A stretch of DNA of 64,000 bases. Source: Strigamia acuminata. Its lineage: Eukaryota > Arthropoda > Chilopoda > Geophilomorpha > Linotaeniidae. The stretch spans positions 14,694,001 to 14,758,000 of the forward strand of contig OX442316.1 of the NCBI GenBank assembly GCA_949358305.1, in the 5' to 3' direction. The notes beneath the pieces are model-generated. The model did not search any database. It was not told the origin of the DNA and was given only the letters and a program-made list of their open reading frames with translations. Below, piece by piece: positions 1 through 11,676 of the stretch. The position numbers were made by a program, and so were the translations under genes. Position 1 is the first letter of the stretch; the number at the start of each line of letters is the position of its first letter.

Positions 1-1354
1 GCATTTAAAATTGAATTCATATTTAACAAATAATAATATTGGGACTGCGTTCTCGTGAAACTCCTTAGGAGAACTTGGAATGTAACATCAAAATCTTCGG
101 GCCTATTGCTGGACATTGGGCAAAAAACTTAATTTATCATTTTTCCATTACACTATTTTTATACCGTATAGTCTTTAACTGTAAGGGAAAAATGCATCCC
201 GCAAACTCTCTAATAAGGAAGTTTACGGTTGGTATTTGTCGTTATGAATATGGATTTTGCGTTGAAATTACAAGTTTGCGTGTATTTGGTGCGAAACCAA
301 CGAACTATCGGGGGATTTCATAACGGAAAAGTACCTACCGCAAACTCTGTAATTATCGGATAGTTATTTATGGTGTGGCGTATAAATTGCCCACGCGCGG
401 TATTGTAGAATCGAACTTTGCTGCCCGCATGTCCAGGCCCAGGGCATGAACTTATTGTGGCAAACAAAGGGTTGAGGCTGTGCCTCGCTTTAGTAATTAG
501 TTGCAAGAGGAGTTGTTTGATGTGTGGGAGGTTGTTAGGTGCTTATTCCGAGATAACCTTTCTCGTGGAACCATTTATTTCGAAGCGGGAAGCTAAATTT
601 CTGATGCTTTTGACATTATAATTATTTTAAAATTTAAAAAAAAAAAAAAAAAAAAAATTCATCAATTTATGCATTTAGTTGAATCGTTTGAATCGATTCA
701 AGGTTAAGTGAATGTAATTTCCTCGAGGTTGCAATTTATAAATCGACTGTTGCACTCTTGTCATAAAAGTGCAGTATCATTCGAAACCCCCCAGGCGCTG
801 TTTATGATATGACCTAAAGGACAAAAGTCTATGAGCTCATTGAATAATGTGAGTCAGGTGAGATGTTTTGCAAGTCTGAAATGATGCTTTATTCGCCGCA
901 TTTATGGCCATTTTGAAATTTGCTAAGTCATAAACTCGAATTGGAAGACATTTCTCTAAATAAAATGTCAAGTCTGCTCGCTGAACCTTTGGGCGGAGTT
1001 GATCTCAGAACTTGTCTGTGGTGTGGGCCCGGTATTGCACTACTTCTGGGTTCAGCTCCGCCTTTTGAGGAAACAATAAACAATACCGAACAGACTGTTG
1101 TTTTTATTTACTGGCGGAGGAAATGTTTTCCTCGAGATTAAATTTAAAAATGAAAAAAAAATATAGACATAATTTCCTTATCTGGCGTCGTGTTACAAAT
1201 TTTATGCAAAATGACACGTGACACTGGAATAAAGTTGATGCACTGGTGATGCACGGCTGGGCAGGTACTAACGACGAGACTCCCTGAGAATACTGTATCG
1301 CGGCGTCTTTCAAACGCATCCATTTTAAATCATTGGAAACGCGATTCATTACAT

Positions 1355-1585
1355 CGTATTTTACCGATTAAGAGACGCTATCGAATAGTAGCCGCGGCTG
1401 AGACACCAAGAATACCGTATTTTTGCAAAAGTACGCTATTGTTTCTGTATTTAACCTCACAAACGATGAACGTACGCTTCTTTTGTCTCATTAAACAAAT
1501 GTTTCAAACGAAAAACCGAAATTGTAATTCCTGACAAAAATGGCAGTTTTGAATAAGAGCCGCGGCTTTTAATTGATAAAATACG
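1355..1585. mobile_element. MITE-like inverted-repeat element
   Basis: The two ends are related as inverted repeats. The left end reads CGTATTTTACCGATTAAGAG, and the right end read backwards gives CGTATTTTATCAATTAAAAG. Each is followed within about 25 bases by the palindromic motif AGCCGCGGCT. The interior has no coding potential. I could not define a clean target-site duplication, so the exact ends and superfamily are open. Confidence 0.45.
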
Positions 1586-2559
1586 GTATACTTAATTCGA
1601 CGCAATGCTACACATTTTAGAATGCATTAAGTGAAAAGCAATTTATTTTAACATATATTTAGAACGGTATGGGTGGGCCCGTGTGCAAGTTGGGTTGACG
1701 GGCCCTTTAGCAGAGCCGATTTTTGGTACAATTTATTCAAGAAAACATTTTTTTTTAATATTTGGTTTATTTATTTGTTTGTTTTTCACTCACCTGGGTT
1801 CACCATCCTATTTATTCTATTTATTCCTATTTAATGGGCTTAAATGATGATAGTTGATCTTGATTCTCCTTCCCCCTCCTCCTATTTGTGAAGGCGAAGT
1901 AAAATATTAGTTGAGTCGACAATGGGGAGCTCGTAAATCAAAATGGCTCCCGTAGACGCGTAAATGCTTTTAACGAGCCGAGTTGTTTGATTTCTTTTTG
2001 GCTCCACGTGGCGAAATGTGCCAAAATTAAAAGCGAAAAAGAAATTTTGAAGGTTTTTTTTTATTTTTATTTTGTATTATCTATCTGTCTGTCTGTCTAT
2101 CCTTGACTCGGTGATATTTTGAGAAAAAGTGCAAAGGTGCGCGATCAGCTTTGGTTGTATTTTTAGACACGGGGAAATGTATATAAGGAAAGTTGAAGGA
2201 AAAAGAAAAGAAGAAGAGAGAAAAAAAAGTTGGCAAACACGTTTTCTTTCTCGGTTAGATGGCATTCGTGTGTCGAGTTTGAGTTTATCCAAATTGGCGT
2301 TGGGATTTTGGAGAGTCGTCTCCGTGTCTGGTTTGTTCCGTTGGTGAGGTCAGTGTCAGGCAATCGGGTTTCTTCCTTTATGCACAAAATTATTCAGGGT
2401 GGAATACACAAGTTTGGCACTGTTGCCAGGGTGCAGTCAGGGTGAATGAGATGCGTTAACCCAGTTTTCCGCGCTTTATTTTATTTGATTTGATTCGATT
2501 CACTTGCACACAACACACACACGATCCAGGATACAGGTAGGAAAATTGTCGTTTTCGTA

Positions 2560-2760
2560 TTTTTTAATTTTTTGGTTCTTTTGGAGTTTTTTGGAATTTA
2601 ATTTTATTTATTTTTAATTTTTTGGTATTTTTGGAGTTTTTTGTCATTTATTTTTATTTATTTTTTATTTTTTGGTATTTTTGGAGTTTTTTATCATTTA
2701 TTTTTATTTATTTTTTGGTTTTTTGGAGTTTTTTGGAATTTATTTTTATTTATTTTGATT
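2560..2760. repeat. T-rich tandem repeat
   Basis: Several imperfect copies of a roughly 60-base T-rich unit are visible, built from TTTTTTGGTATTTTTGGAG followed by TTTATTTTTATTTATTTTT. The 65-residue open frame across it (2641-2838) is low-complexity and is not a credible gene. Confidence 0.6.
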
Positions 2761-3662
2761 TTTGCTGCTCGATTCGTTGAACTTAATTATCTAACGACTT
2801 TTGCTGATTTTACGTTGAAAGATAAACGTTATTTTTAAGTTTAATTTAATTTTTGAGCCCCGGATCGATTTTGAAACTGGAAAACGAATAAAACTGCGAA
2901 GCTTTTCGACTTAACCGGGTAAAAACACAAACAAACACGTGAGTCTGTGCTTTGGACCGGAGCAAGGTGCACTTAATACTCGGATTTCTCGTGTCAAGTG
3001 CAGCTGGGAAATTAATTTTGCAACAAATTTGTAATTAGTGGATCTTTTTTTTTTCCATTCATTCCTCAGCTTATCGTATTTGGGATCACTAAAACCGGAA
3101 TTTGTGCAACGCGAATCGTAATTTGTTTTTAATTGATAGAAATTTTGTTTGGGAAATTGATTTCGATCTGATAACCGAGTTTAAATTCAATTTTGTTTTA
3201 ATTTTTTTTTAAAGATGGAAGTTGTGCGAAGAGTGTCGTTGCTTATTTCTTGTGTCTTTGATGGATTAGGTCAGGGGAAGTAGGCTGAGATAATTTAATT
3301 GGGCCTCAAGGTCCCGCTATATTTGAGTTTGTTATCCATCTAAAAATGAGCGTTTAATGTTTTTTTAATGAAAAAAATTGCTGAGTCTTTTTTCGTGGTT
3401 TCTCTGCGGCCATTTTCGCCCTTGATGGAGATGAATTATGTTAATTTTGACACGCCAAGTTTATTTACATTTTCCGTAACAATTTTTTGAGCGACTGGCC
3501 TCAATTGTGTTGTATAAACATCTCGGGGTTGAGAAAAGCCGTTAAAAGATGAAATTGCTAAATGGGTTTAAAGGTCGGAGGAGGAGTTTTTGCATGTAAA
3601 TTTCCAATTAAATTGTTTTTAGTTTGTGAATATTTTAATTTGTTTACAAATATTATTTTTAG

Positions 3663-5215
3663 GCCTATATCGCAGCGCAGTCACAGCATACAGAAGTTGA
3701 AAGCTTTTTTTGGAGAAAAGGTAAATAGTATTTAGTTGAAATATAATTTAAGAAAAATTTATTTTGATGAATTTTTATTTTGCAGACTCCGCAGATAGTC
3801 GAAGCTGCAGAGCATATGGTGAAGGAACTTCCAAGTCCTGTTTACGATGTTGTAAAAGAAGGTTGGCTTCACTGCAAAACGGCTTTAGTGGACGGAAAGG
3901 TGATGCGAATTGTCGAATTAAATTGCGCGATATTTCAAATATTTTTTTTTTTTATTTTTTCATTTTTTTTTGTTTTTATTTCTTTTTTAGCGTGCCACTG
4001 ATCGATCGTGGAAACAACCATGGGCATGTCTACGAGGCAGCACGGTTTATCTCTTTAAAGATAAGAAGGATTCCTACCAGGTATTTCCATTTTCGATCGA
4101 ATTTCCACATAGAATCCCATCGCATCTGTATAGACGGTCTACATCAGGGGTCGGCAAGTAATTTTAAGTGGGGTCCGGATACTATTGAAAGTTTTTATCG
4201 AGGTCCAGAAAAAGAAACACTTAAAAACCTTACTAAAAACCTAAGAAAACGGAAAAAAAAAACACTTAAAAACCAAATAAACTTCCCAATAAATACACAC
4301 AACCCAAAAAATACCAATAAAACCTAAAAAATACAGGAAAAACAAGGAAAAAAACACAAAAAAGCAAAGAAACCGAGGGAAAAACGTCGCTAAAACGTCA
4401 CCACGGTCCAAGCTTCGATCTTCCGCGGTTCGCCTGTTGCCGACCGCTGGTCTACATAGAGTGTGGATAGACTTGTTATATAGATGCGATAGAAACTCTA
4501 CCATTCGTGCTACATGGGACCTTACCAAGGATTGAGTAAACGACTAAACGCGAACATTTATTTCTAGCTCCCTCTGTGTTTGGAAGAGCAACCTGTGGTT
4601 ATAAAGGCCTCGTCAGCTGGCATAGCGTACGATTACACTAAAAAGAAGAACGTGTTTCGTCTCATTACGGCAACTGGGTCAGAATATTTGCTGCAAGCTG
4701 AAGATAATGACGATATGTTGCATTGGATTAAATTGATTCAAGAGCATTACCAAGTAGAATTGTTTGTTTATGTTTTAAATATTTGGTTATTTATTGTGTG
4801 AGTTTTGCAGGCGAATAATTTAGAAGGAAGCGTTCCCCGTAGAGGAGACCACATGAGTCGTTTATCGCCGCAACCCGTGCAGAAGGGGATTAAGAAGTTG
4901 ACGTCATTTAGAAATAGGTCTCCAACCGGGCATTCGCCTTTAATTAAAATAAAGAGAACGGCCCAAGGAGGTAATTTTGATTAGAAATTTTAATTACGAA
5001 TTAAAGTTGATGCGGATTTCTTCGTTAATGCAGATGAAATGCCACCAAAGGCCAAAACGTGGCGCGGTAAAGTGGCTAAAACGATTAAGAAAATCCATAG
5101 CACGTCTACGACAACTTCTCCTACGGAAGGTGTGACTGTTAACGTGCCTTTGGAGGAGTGTCCGCCATCTTCGGTCAATGAAGTGAGTTTTAGGCTTAGA
5201 TTTGGTTGTGCCGAA

Positions 5216-5246
<31 letters not shown>

Positions 5247-8200
5247 AGTTTGTGCCGCTTATAGTCGAGTTGTGCACGAGTATCGTCGAAGCTCGGGGTT
5301 CGGAAATGGTGGGGATTTACAGGGTACCTGGTAACACGGCGGCTGTGACGACGCTTCTCGAGGCGATCAACAAGGGATTCGATACACTCAACTTGCAGGA
5401 CCCGCGCTGGAACGATGTCAATGTTATTTCGAGTGTTTTGAAGGGGTTTTTTAGGAAGTTGCCCGAACCGTTGATTACGTCGGAGTTGTATCCCTTGTTT
5501 ATCGAAGCGAATAAACTTGAAAACACGACGAAAAAATTGCTGTCTTTGAAAAAATTGGTAAATTTTAATTTAACTAAAATTTGTTTGGTTTGTAAGTAAA
5601 GATTTGTTGTTTAGTTGCACGAATTACCTGACCATCATTACGAAACTTTGAAATATCTCATCCGGCATCTGCAGAAAATTGTCCTGCACAGTAATATCAA
5701 CAAGGTAAGTTGATTAATTTGTTTTTATTTTATTTATTGTTTGATTTTAAATCGATTTTTATTTTTCAGATGGAAGCGCGGAACCTAGCGATTGTTTTTG
5801 GCCCAACTCTCGTCCGAGCGGCCGACGATAACATGGTGACGATGGTGAACGACATGTCTCACCAGTGTTGCATCGTTGAGCTTTTAATCAATAAAGTAAT
5901 TAAAGTTTTTACAGATAAATTGCGGTAAATTGTAAATATTATTGATTTGAATTGAAGGCTGATTGGTTCTTCAATGACGACGACACGGACGACATTATCA
6001 ATCAAAATATTCCCGAGAGCATTTTCACAATCGATCAACAAAACAGTCAAACAATAAGCAATCAAAACTTGTTATTGAACAACATCACCAAAATGGAAGG
6101 TATAATCGATTGATCCAATTTAATTGTCATTGTGTTAATACTAAATATTAATATTTAACTTCAGACGTGTTAAAACCTCGCGAGATTTGCGTGCGCGACA
6201 TAGTGACGTCGATTATCAACGCAGCAAATCGTAAAGTACGGCAGAGGGTAAAGAAACAGAGCGTGAGCAGCGTGTCGACGTTCGGCGAGGACGCGGGATT
6301 CGAAGAAAGGGACATAGACAGAGAAGTGGAATTGAGGCGACAACGAGTGCAGAAACACCAGGACGCGATCGACTCGGCATCGGGACGTCCGGCAAGTGCC
6401 GAAACGAAATCGCAGTGCAATCGCGAATTGAGCACTTCGAAACGAACCATTTCCGCCGACTCTCTAAACAGTTTACAGGTAAAAATGGTGGAAATTTAGG
6501 CCTAATTACGTCGGAATGATCGAAATTTGCATTTTAAAACGACAGATGCAGAGCACTTCCTCGTTGACCGACGGCTCTACGCTCGAATCGGGCGAATTAT
6601 TTTATTTTCCGGCCGAAACGGTCACTCCGGAAAAACTGGGCGACGAAGTCGTGTTTAGGACGTACGCGGGACTCAGTGCCAATACTCAGGAAAGGATCCG
6701 GCGCTTCGAGATGGAGACGCGAGCTCTGCTGCAGCGGAATTTGAACCGTCAGAATCAGGACAGCGAGAGAAGGAAATTGGAAAGAAGGCGGATCGAGTTG
6801 GAATGGCAGCGAGCGAAACACGATTTGGACCAGGAAATCTTGTTGGACGAGCTGGCAAATCGTGCGGGCGGTGACCCGTCAAAGGCCACGAAACATCACT
6901 TGGACGTAAATTCGTTCCTTTCCGATTATTCTTCCGCTTTGAGGGATTCGCGACCGTCGATTAACAGTCAGTCGAGCAGCTCCGACTACTCGAGCAACGC
7001 TTCGCCCATCGTGCGGCATCGCATGAGCGAACCGTGCAATCAGGGACTACACGCTTCCACGTTGATCACGTCCGACTACAACTCGAACACGAGTTCGCCG
7101 CTCAGCACGACGTCGTCCGACGTGAAAGTCGACAAAAGTGGCACGGCGTTTCATAAATCGCAGCTGAAACTCGAATTAGCAGCACCAAAGATGGACGGGA
7201 AGGAGAAATTTGTCGATGTTCATTTAAGACGGGGGTGTTCGGTCGAAAATGTGACGGAGAAAGCGCCGAAGGAGCATCCGACGGAGGAGAATAAAACGGG
7301 CAACAGCGAAGGGAAGATGAAGAAGAGACGGTTGTCGAGTATTCGATGCGGTTCCTTGGATTCTCTTAGAGAGTATTACGACAAGGATTCGCAGAGTGGA
7401 GTGGAGGAAGGTGAGAAATGTAAAAAAAAAAAAAAAATTTTGCTTTGATATTTCTTGATTTCTCTTGAATTTTCTTGGTTTTTCTTTATTTTTCTTAACT
7501 TTTCTTTATTTTTCTTAACTTTTCTTAGTTTTTCTTTATTTTTCTTAACTTTTCTTGGTTTTTCTGTATTTTTCTTAACTTTTCTTGGTTTTTCTTTATT
7601 TTTTTTAACTTTTCTTGGTTTTTCTTTATTTTTCTTAACTTTTCTTCGTTTTTCTTGGTTTTTTTTTACTTTTCTTCATTTTTCTTCGTTTTTTTTTGGT
7701 ATTTGGATGTTTCAATTTTTGTTTTGTTAATTTTCCAGGTGGGGATTTGTTAAACAGTATTACGAGCACTTTGGACCAGCGGTTACGAGTGTTGTTCGAG
7801 CCAAACGAGTCGAAGGAAGAAAAGAAAAATTCATCCGAGATTAAAACGTGCGATGAAAAAGTGGAGGGTTCCACCCCGCAAGCGGAACGGAAACGGAGAT
7901 ACAGAGACCCGAGCTTGCATCGGACGAGGGAGAAGTCGAGCGAAAGTCCCAAACTGCAGAAAGCTTGTTTAGTCACCGTCAAACACAACGCGACGATCAC
8001 CGAAGTCAAAGTGCCGCACGCGCATCGCAATTGCTGCAGCGCGTGTCCGTATTTGAAACAAACCGCCAAAGATGAAAAGGGAGATGTAAATACTCAGAAA
8101 AAAACGTCGAAAAGCGCAACAGCAGCTGCCGCGTGCGTTAAAAACGCAACGACGACGTCGAAAGGCGCCGCCAAAGCGGAAAAATCGCTGGACATTCAAA

Positions 8201-8583
8201 TCCAACCGAACAAAAATAAATGCAACCAAAGGCATAATGAGACGGGATGCGAGAATCATTGCGAAAAGCCGCTCGACGTGTCTCGTTGCAAGAATGGGGT
8301 AAATAGGAGTGTGAAAAGACGTCATACTGTGGGTGGTACAAAGGATTTTGAAAATTTTAGGTCGGTTTTGAGCGGAAACGCGAGGAAATCGGCGCAGAAA
8401 AGTGCGTGGGAAAGGCTAAGACCTGAAACGGACGAGAATCAGAGTCGGGAAAGAAATATCAAGTCGTGGCTGCAGCGGGAGAGGTTACGAACTAGTTCCC
8501 CCGATCTTGTTAGTGCTCAAAGACTGTTCGGCGAGGACCGAAGAGTTCGTCGAGGGTTTGAAAAGTCAGCAGAGGAGAATTAG
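3663..8583 (+). CDS. ARHGAP21/23-like: Rho GTPase-activating protein, ARHGAP21/23 family (5' partial, 13 exons)
   Basis: GAP for Rho-family GTPases; family members act at Golgi and cell-junction membranes. Exons: 3663-3720, 3786-3899, 3991-4080, 4568-4753, 4811-4970, 5034-5182, 5249-5557, 5615-5704, 5770-5895, 5958-6099, 6165-6478, 6546-7410, 7739-8583, giving about 1,148 residues without a start. The PH domain spans exons 2-4 ([31 protein letters not shown]). The RhoGAP domain spans exons 7-9, with the arginine finger in GIYRVPG, then FFRKLPEPL and [12 protein letters not shown]. The C-terminal tail is long, charged and serine-rich. The N-terminal PDZ region typical of the family is not seen in this window. 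Frames agree across every junction. The last exon stops at 8581-8583, but a better C-terminus continues in another frame to 8656 (see findings). A MITE sits in the intron at 4081-4567, and the intron at 7411-7738 is T-rich repeat. The gene is convergent with PSMB3. Confidence 0.9.
4145..4449. mobile_element. hAT-type MITE in a RhoGAP intron
   Basis: A 305-bp insertion starts CAGGGGTCGGCAA and ends with the inverted form of CAGCGGTCGGCAA (12 of 13 matching). It is flanked on both sides by the perfect 8-bp duplication GTCTACAT (4137-4144 and 4450-4457). An 8-bp duplication with CAG-type termini is typical of hAT elements. There is no transposase, so it is a non-autonomous copy. The interior is A-rich. 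The clean duplication suggests a fairly recent insertion. Confidence 0.88.
7443..7705. repeat. Pyrimidine-rich tandem repeat in the last RhoGAP intron
   Basis: Imperfect copies of TTTTTCTTAACTTTTCTTGG alternate with TTTTTCTTTA across most of the intron at 7411-7738. The tract runs into the CCAG acceptor at 7738, so it also extends the polypyrimidine tract. The 91-residue open frame over it is a low-complexity artefact. Confidence 0.75.
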
Positions 8584-9240
8584 TTTTCCGGATATTCGTT
8601 TGGCGGGTTTGCAATTGTCGCAAGCGCAAGCGATTGCGTTGGAATCTCAAGTTTGATTGATTGACGTTTTTTGTTATTTTTTAAACGTGGAGAAATTGGT
8701 GTCACGAAAAAGGCGGATAATTTTTAATTTTTAGAGATTTACGAGGACGTTTTAGGGAGTTTTTATTATTGGCACTTGTACCTGTAATGAGATGCAGTTT
8801 TTTGTTGTTTTTTTTTCATGTTTTTAATGTTAATTACGTTTTAAAAAACTCATTAATGAAATTGTATTCAAGTTTTTAAATGTTGCATATCATTACGTAA
8901 TGTTTTTTTTGTTTTGTTTTTGGTTAATGGACGATTAAATTTAAATTATGTAAATATACAAAATATATAGGGTTTTTTTTTTTTTTTTTAAATTTGATTT
9001 AGTATTCTATAAAAACGTAGTTTTATAATTTTAAAAAACTTGACATAAATTTTATTATAGAGTTGTACAAATTTTGTGTGTCAAAATGTTAATAAATTTT
9101 TTTTTTCGTGTAAAAAAAAGTTGCTTTTTTCGGGCATCGGACCCGAGTGCTTTGAAAACATTATTTTACAAAAATAAAAAACCACAAAACAAATAAAACC
9201 GACTTCATTTTAACAAATTTTTTTTTTATTCATTAATTAA

Positions 9241-10189
9241 TTAATCCATACGAGTTTTAAGTGTCTTGACTGTAACTTTCTCAGGCTCACTAGAAGAAAA
9301 AGAACAAAGTAAGAAAGTAATTATAGGAAATATATTAATAAGTTTACATTATGTAAACGATTCCACCCCATCCAGAAATAGCATCGCGGTCGCAAGCATT
9401 CACTAGAGCCTGTGAAATTGTTTCAAACAACTGATCCGGTTCCTAAAAGTGAGTAAAACGAATTAGAAAAATCAAAGAAATATCGATTCAACATCTATCT
9501 AACCATATCTGGTTCCCACAACGACTCGCACATTCCGTATAACTGCTCGGAACAAGTTCCAGCAAGCACGAAGTCGCCAGGCTCGTTGGTGCTGCCAATT
9601 AAATCGCTGGAGCAAATGTACGGCTCCTTGGTTACTGGATCCAAACCAGCGATCACTGGCTCGATGAAATACGGCCCGAATCTGATAAAAACGTACAGAA
9701 AACGTAAATATTTCTGCGTGCTTTTGGTATAACATCAAATACCTTCTTTCGTAAAGCAAATTTGATATCATAGCACTAAATGTTTTGGGTTTAATTCGTC
9801 GATTTTCACGCAATTCGTATAAATTTAGTCTGAATTTGAGTCTCTGCGCCCTAAATATTGGAATAAATAAAAAAAAAATTGATAAATTTGGATAAGGACG
9901 GTTTTAAATATTAAATCAATTATGATTTTACACTGTCTGCGTGTCGGTAGCGAGTCCTGGCAATCCCAAATACAAATGCGGACCCATTTCAAAAATACGA
10001 TTAAAATCCGTGCTCAACGTCTGCGCTTGGATTCCAAAACGTCGATCAGCTGCAATCGCAACGCAATTTTTGCCTTTCATGGCCAGCACACAACCTCCAT
10101 TGTATGCTAAAATCGACTACAAAGTTACAAATGTATAATATCAGTATATTTTTTAAATATTTTTAAGAATTACACGATATCTTTACCAT
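9241..10189 (-). CDS. PSMB3: 20S proteasome subunit beta type-3
   Basis: Structural, non-catalytic beta3 subunit of the 20S proteasome core. Exons from the 5' end: 10187-10189 (the ATG alone), 9932-10116, 9743-9850, 9504-9681, 9348-9442, 9241-9289. They join in frame to 205 residues, the usual length of the family. Recognisable blocks are [45 protein letters not shown]-type sequence, [31 protein letters not shown] and the C-terminus KTRMD. As expected for beta3 there is no N-terminal catalytic threonine. The initiator codon is an exon on its own, followed at once by the donor GTAAAG. The start lies about 460 bp from that of LSM12 on the other strand, so a shared divergent promoter is likely. 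Confidence 0.96.
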
Positions 10190-10645
10190 TTTATGTGAAC
10201 TCAAAATGCGAAACGATCAAACAAAAGTTCTCCGCGATGACGGAAACTGAGGCCTAAAAGAAAAATTATTAATTTATTATTATTTAAAATATATACGGAT
10301 ATTAATTTAAATTTGATACACTGTACCTTTTTTTTCTGTAAATGAAACAATCCGAGTTAAAAACCTGCGCTGAAAAATCACTTTACTTTTCAGATCTCAC
10401 TGTACCGGAAGTTGAGCTTCAAAACTCAGTTGTCACGATCTGCTCCGCATTGTGCCGGCTGTCGTTCGCAATTGCTGTAATTTCGCATTAATTGTCGCTC
10501 GACATTTTCATATTTCTTTTAAGGTTACACCCTTATATTAATTTTATTTAAATTTTAAAATAATTTTGGTCACGTTTACAGACTCAATCTTTTTGTAAAT
10601 TCCAGAAAAATGTTGATAAAAATACACGAGAAGATGAAATTGAAA
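10190..10645. promoter_or_regulatory. Divergent promoter region between PSMB3 and LSM12
   Basis: The two initiator codons face away from each other across 456 bp, so both promoters and both 5' leaders must lie here. I see no TATA box at a convincing position. The middle part (10400-10500) is the most GC-rich. The call rests on gene arrangement alone. Confidence 0.55.
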
Positions 10646-11676
10646 ATGGCAGAAGGAAGTGAGTATTTCAGCATTGGAAGTATTGTAACATGTAAATCGT
10701 GTTTTGATAAGCAATTCGAAGGAGAAGTGTTAGCTTTTGACCCGCAGACGCGAATGCTTATTTTGAATATCCTTTCGTAATAAATAAACAAATAAAACAA
10801 GTGTTATGATCACATTTGCCGTATTTCAAAAAAATGTGTTTCACCCCGTTATAATTGCCACCTTTTTCAATGGAAACAGGAGCGAGGAGCCACTTAATTG
10901 GTTTAATAATTGCAGTTATGACAAAGCACAAATTGTTCATTTCACGCTACCGTAACGTTAATTCAATACTTTTGCCCCTTAACTCAACGCTACAATGTCA
11001 ATCATCTAACGGGAAAGGTAATTTAAAAGACCTGCATATGATCAATTTGGGCAATGTAAGTCACGTCGAGGTAAAGAAAGAAGCGTCAAATGGACCTCCA
11101 CCCGTTTTACAATCTCTAAATATCCAGAAAGTAAGTTTGAAACGAATTTGCATTAATATTTATTCATATTTTTAACATTTTGTAATTTTTTTGTAATTTT
11201 TTTTTAGTTGTCAAATCGAGTGAAACAACAAACTGACGAAAAAATGAGGCTAATAAGTGCTATGTCCGCTGATGTGAGCCCAGAGGGACAACAACTTTTT
11301 TTAACAATTACGAAAACGTGAAGAAATATTTTCTAAAATAATTTTTTAATTAATTAAATTGGATTTAATGATTTTTACAGTATAGAGGAGGTAGCTTGGA
11401 ATGGCCCTAACATCGTGGTGATGAATCAAGTGACCATCTCTCCTCCATATAAACCGGAAAATTGTAAAGGAGCAAAGGATTCGGCTGTCGCTCATGTTAA
11501 AAAAATTGTAAGTCGCATCAGAAATTTAAAAAAAAAATATTTTTTAAAAATAAATTTTATTTTTTTTATTAAATTAGGTTGAAAAATACATCAAAGACCA
11601 GCAAGTTTTGGCCGTAGAAGAAAACCAACCGACAGCCACTAATTCAGTTCCACAACAGCCATCACCGCAAGCTTGA
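10646..11676 (+). CDS. LSM12: LSM12-type RNA-associated protein
   Basis: Small protein with an N-terminal Lsm domain and a C-terminal anticodon-binding-like (AD) domain; in other animals it works with ataxin-2 complexes in translation control. Exons: 10646-10766, 10994-11130, 11208-11317, 11381-11507, 11578-11676. They give 197 residues, against about 195 in vertebrates. The start is the ATG at 10646, which yields MAEGSEYFSIGS. An in-frame ATG at 10610 exists but would add residues not typical of the family. Conserved blocks are SEYFSIGSIVTC, GEVLAFDPQTRMLILKC, INLGNVSHVEV and PEGQQLF-type sequence, then NIVVM, ISPPYKPENCKG-type sequence and HVKKIVEKYI. Intron 1 is an AT-AC intron (separate entry). 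Convergent with CLP1. Confidence 0.95.
10767..10993 (+). other. U12-type AT-AC intron in LSM12
   Basis: No GT-AG pair joins the Lsm-domain exons in frame. Cutting at TTGA/ATATCCTTTC and at CAACGCTAC/AATGTC joins ILK-CQSSNGKG exactly where the family has a KCPSSSGK-type sequence. ATATCCTT is the canonical U12 donor. GCCCCTTAACTC, with its branch adenosine about 11-12 nt from the terminal AC, matches the U12 branch-point consensus and spacing. The intron is 227 nt. Confidence 0.93.

Larger units (their letters stand above)
1..3662. other. Region without a recognised gene, upstream of the RhoGAP exons
   Basis: I find no convincing coding exon here. The short open frames have no family resemblance and no consistent splice context. 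A candidate 5' noncoding exon could end at about 2536, where a CAG/GTAGG donor is seen, but nothing proves it belongs to the downstream RhoGAP gene. ARHGAP21/23 proteins normally carry a PDZ domain before the PH domain, and I see no PDZ-like exon, so the missing 5' exons probably lie outside the window. The stretch also holds a MITE-like repeat (1355-1585), a short TCTG microsatellite near 2088 and T-rich repeats (2560-2760). Confidence 0.5.

Noticed and set aside
418-621. 67-residue plus-strand frame near the window start
   Set aside because: No domain and no splice context; composition is like the surrounding noncoding DNA.
7635-8325. Minus-strand frames of 118-144 residues opposite the last RhoGAP exon
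   Set aside because: They are shadows of the coding exon and of the T-rich intron repeat.
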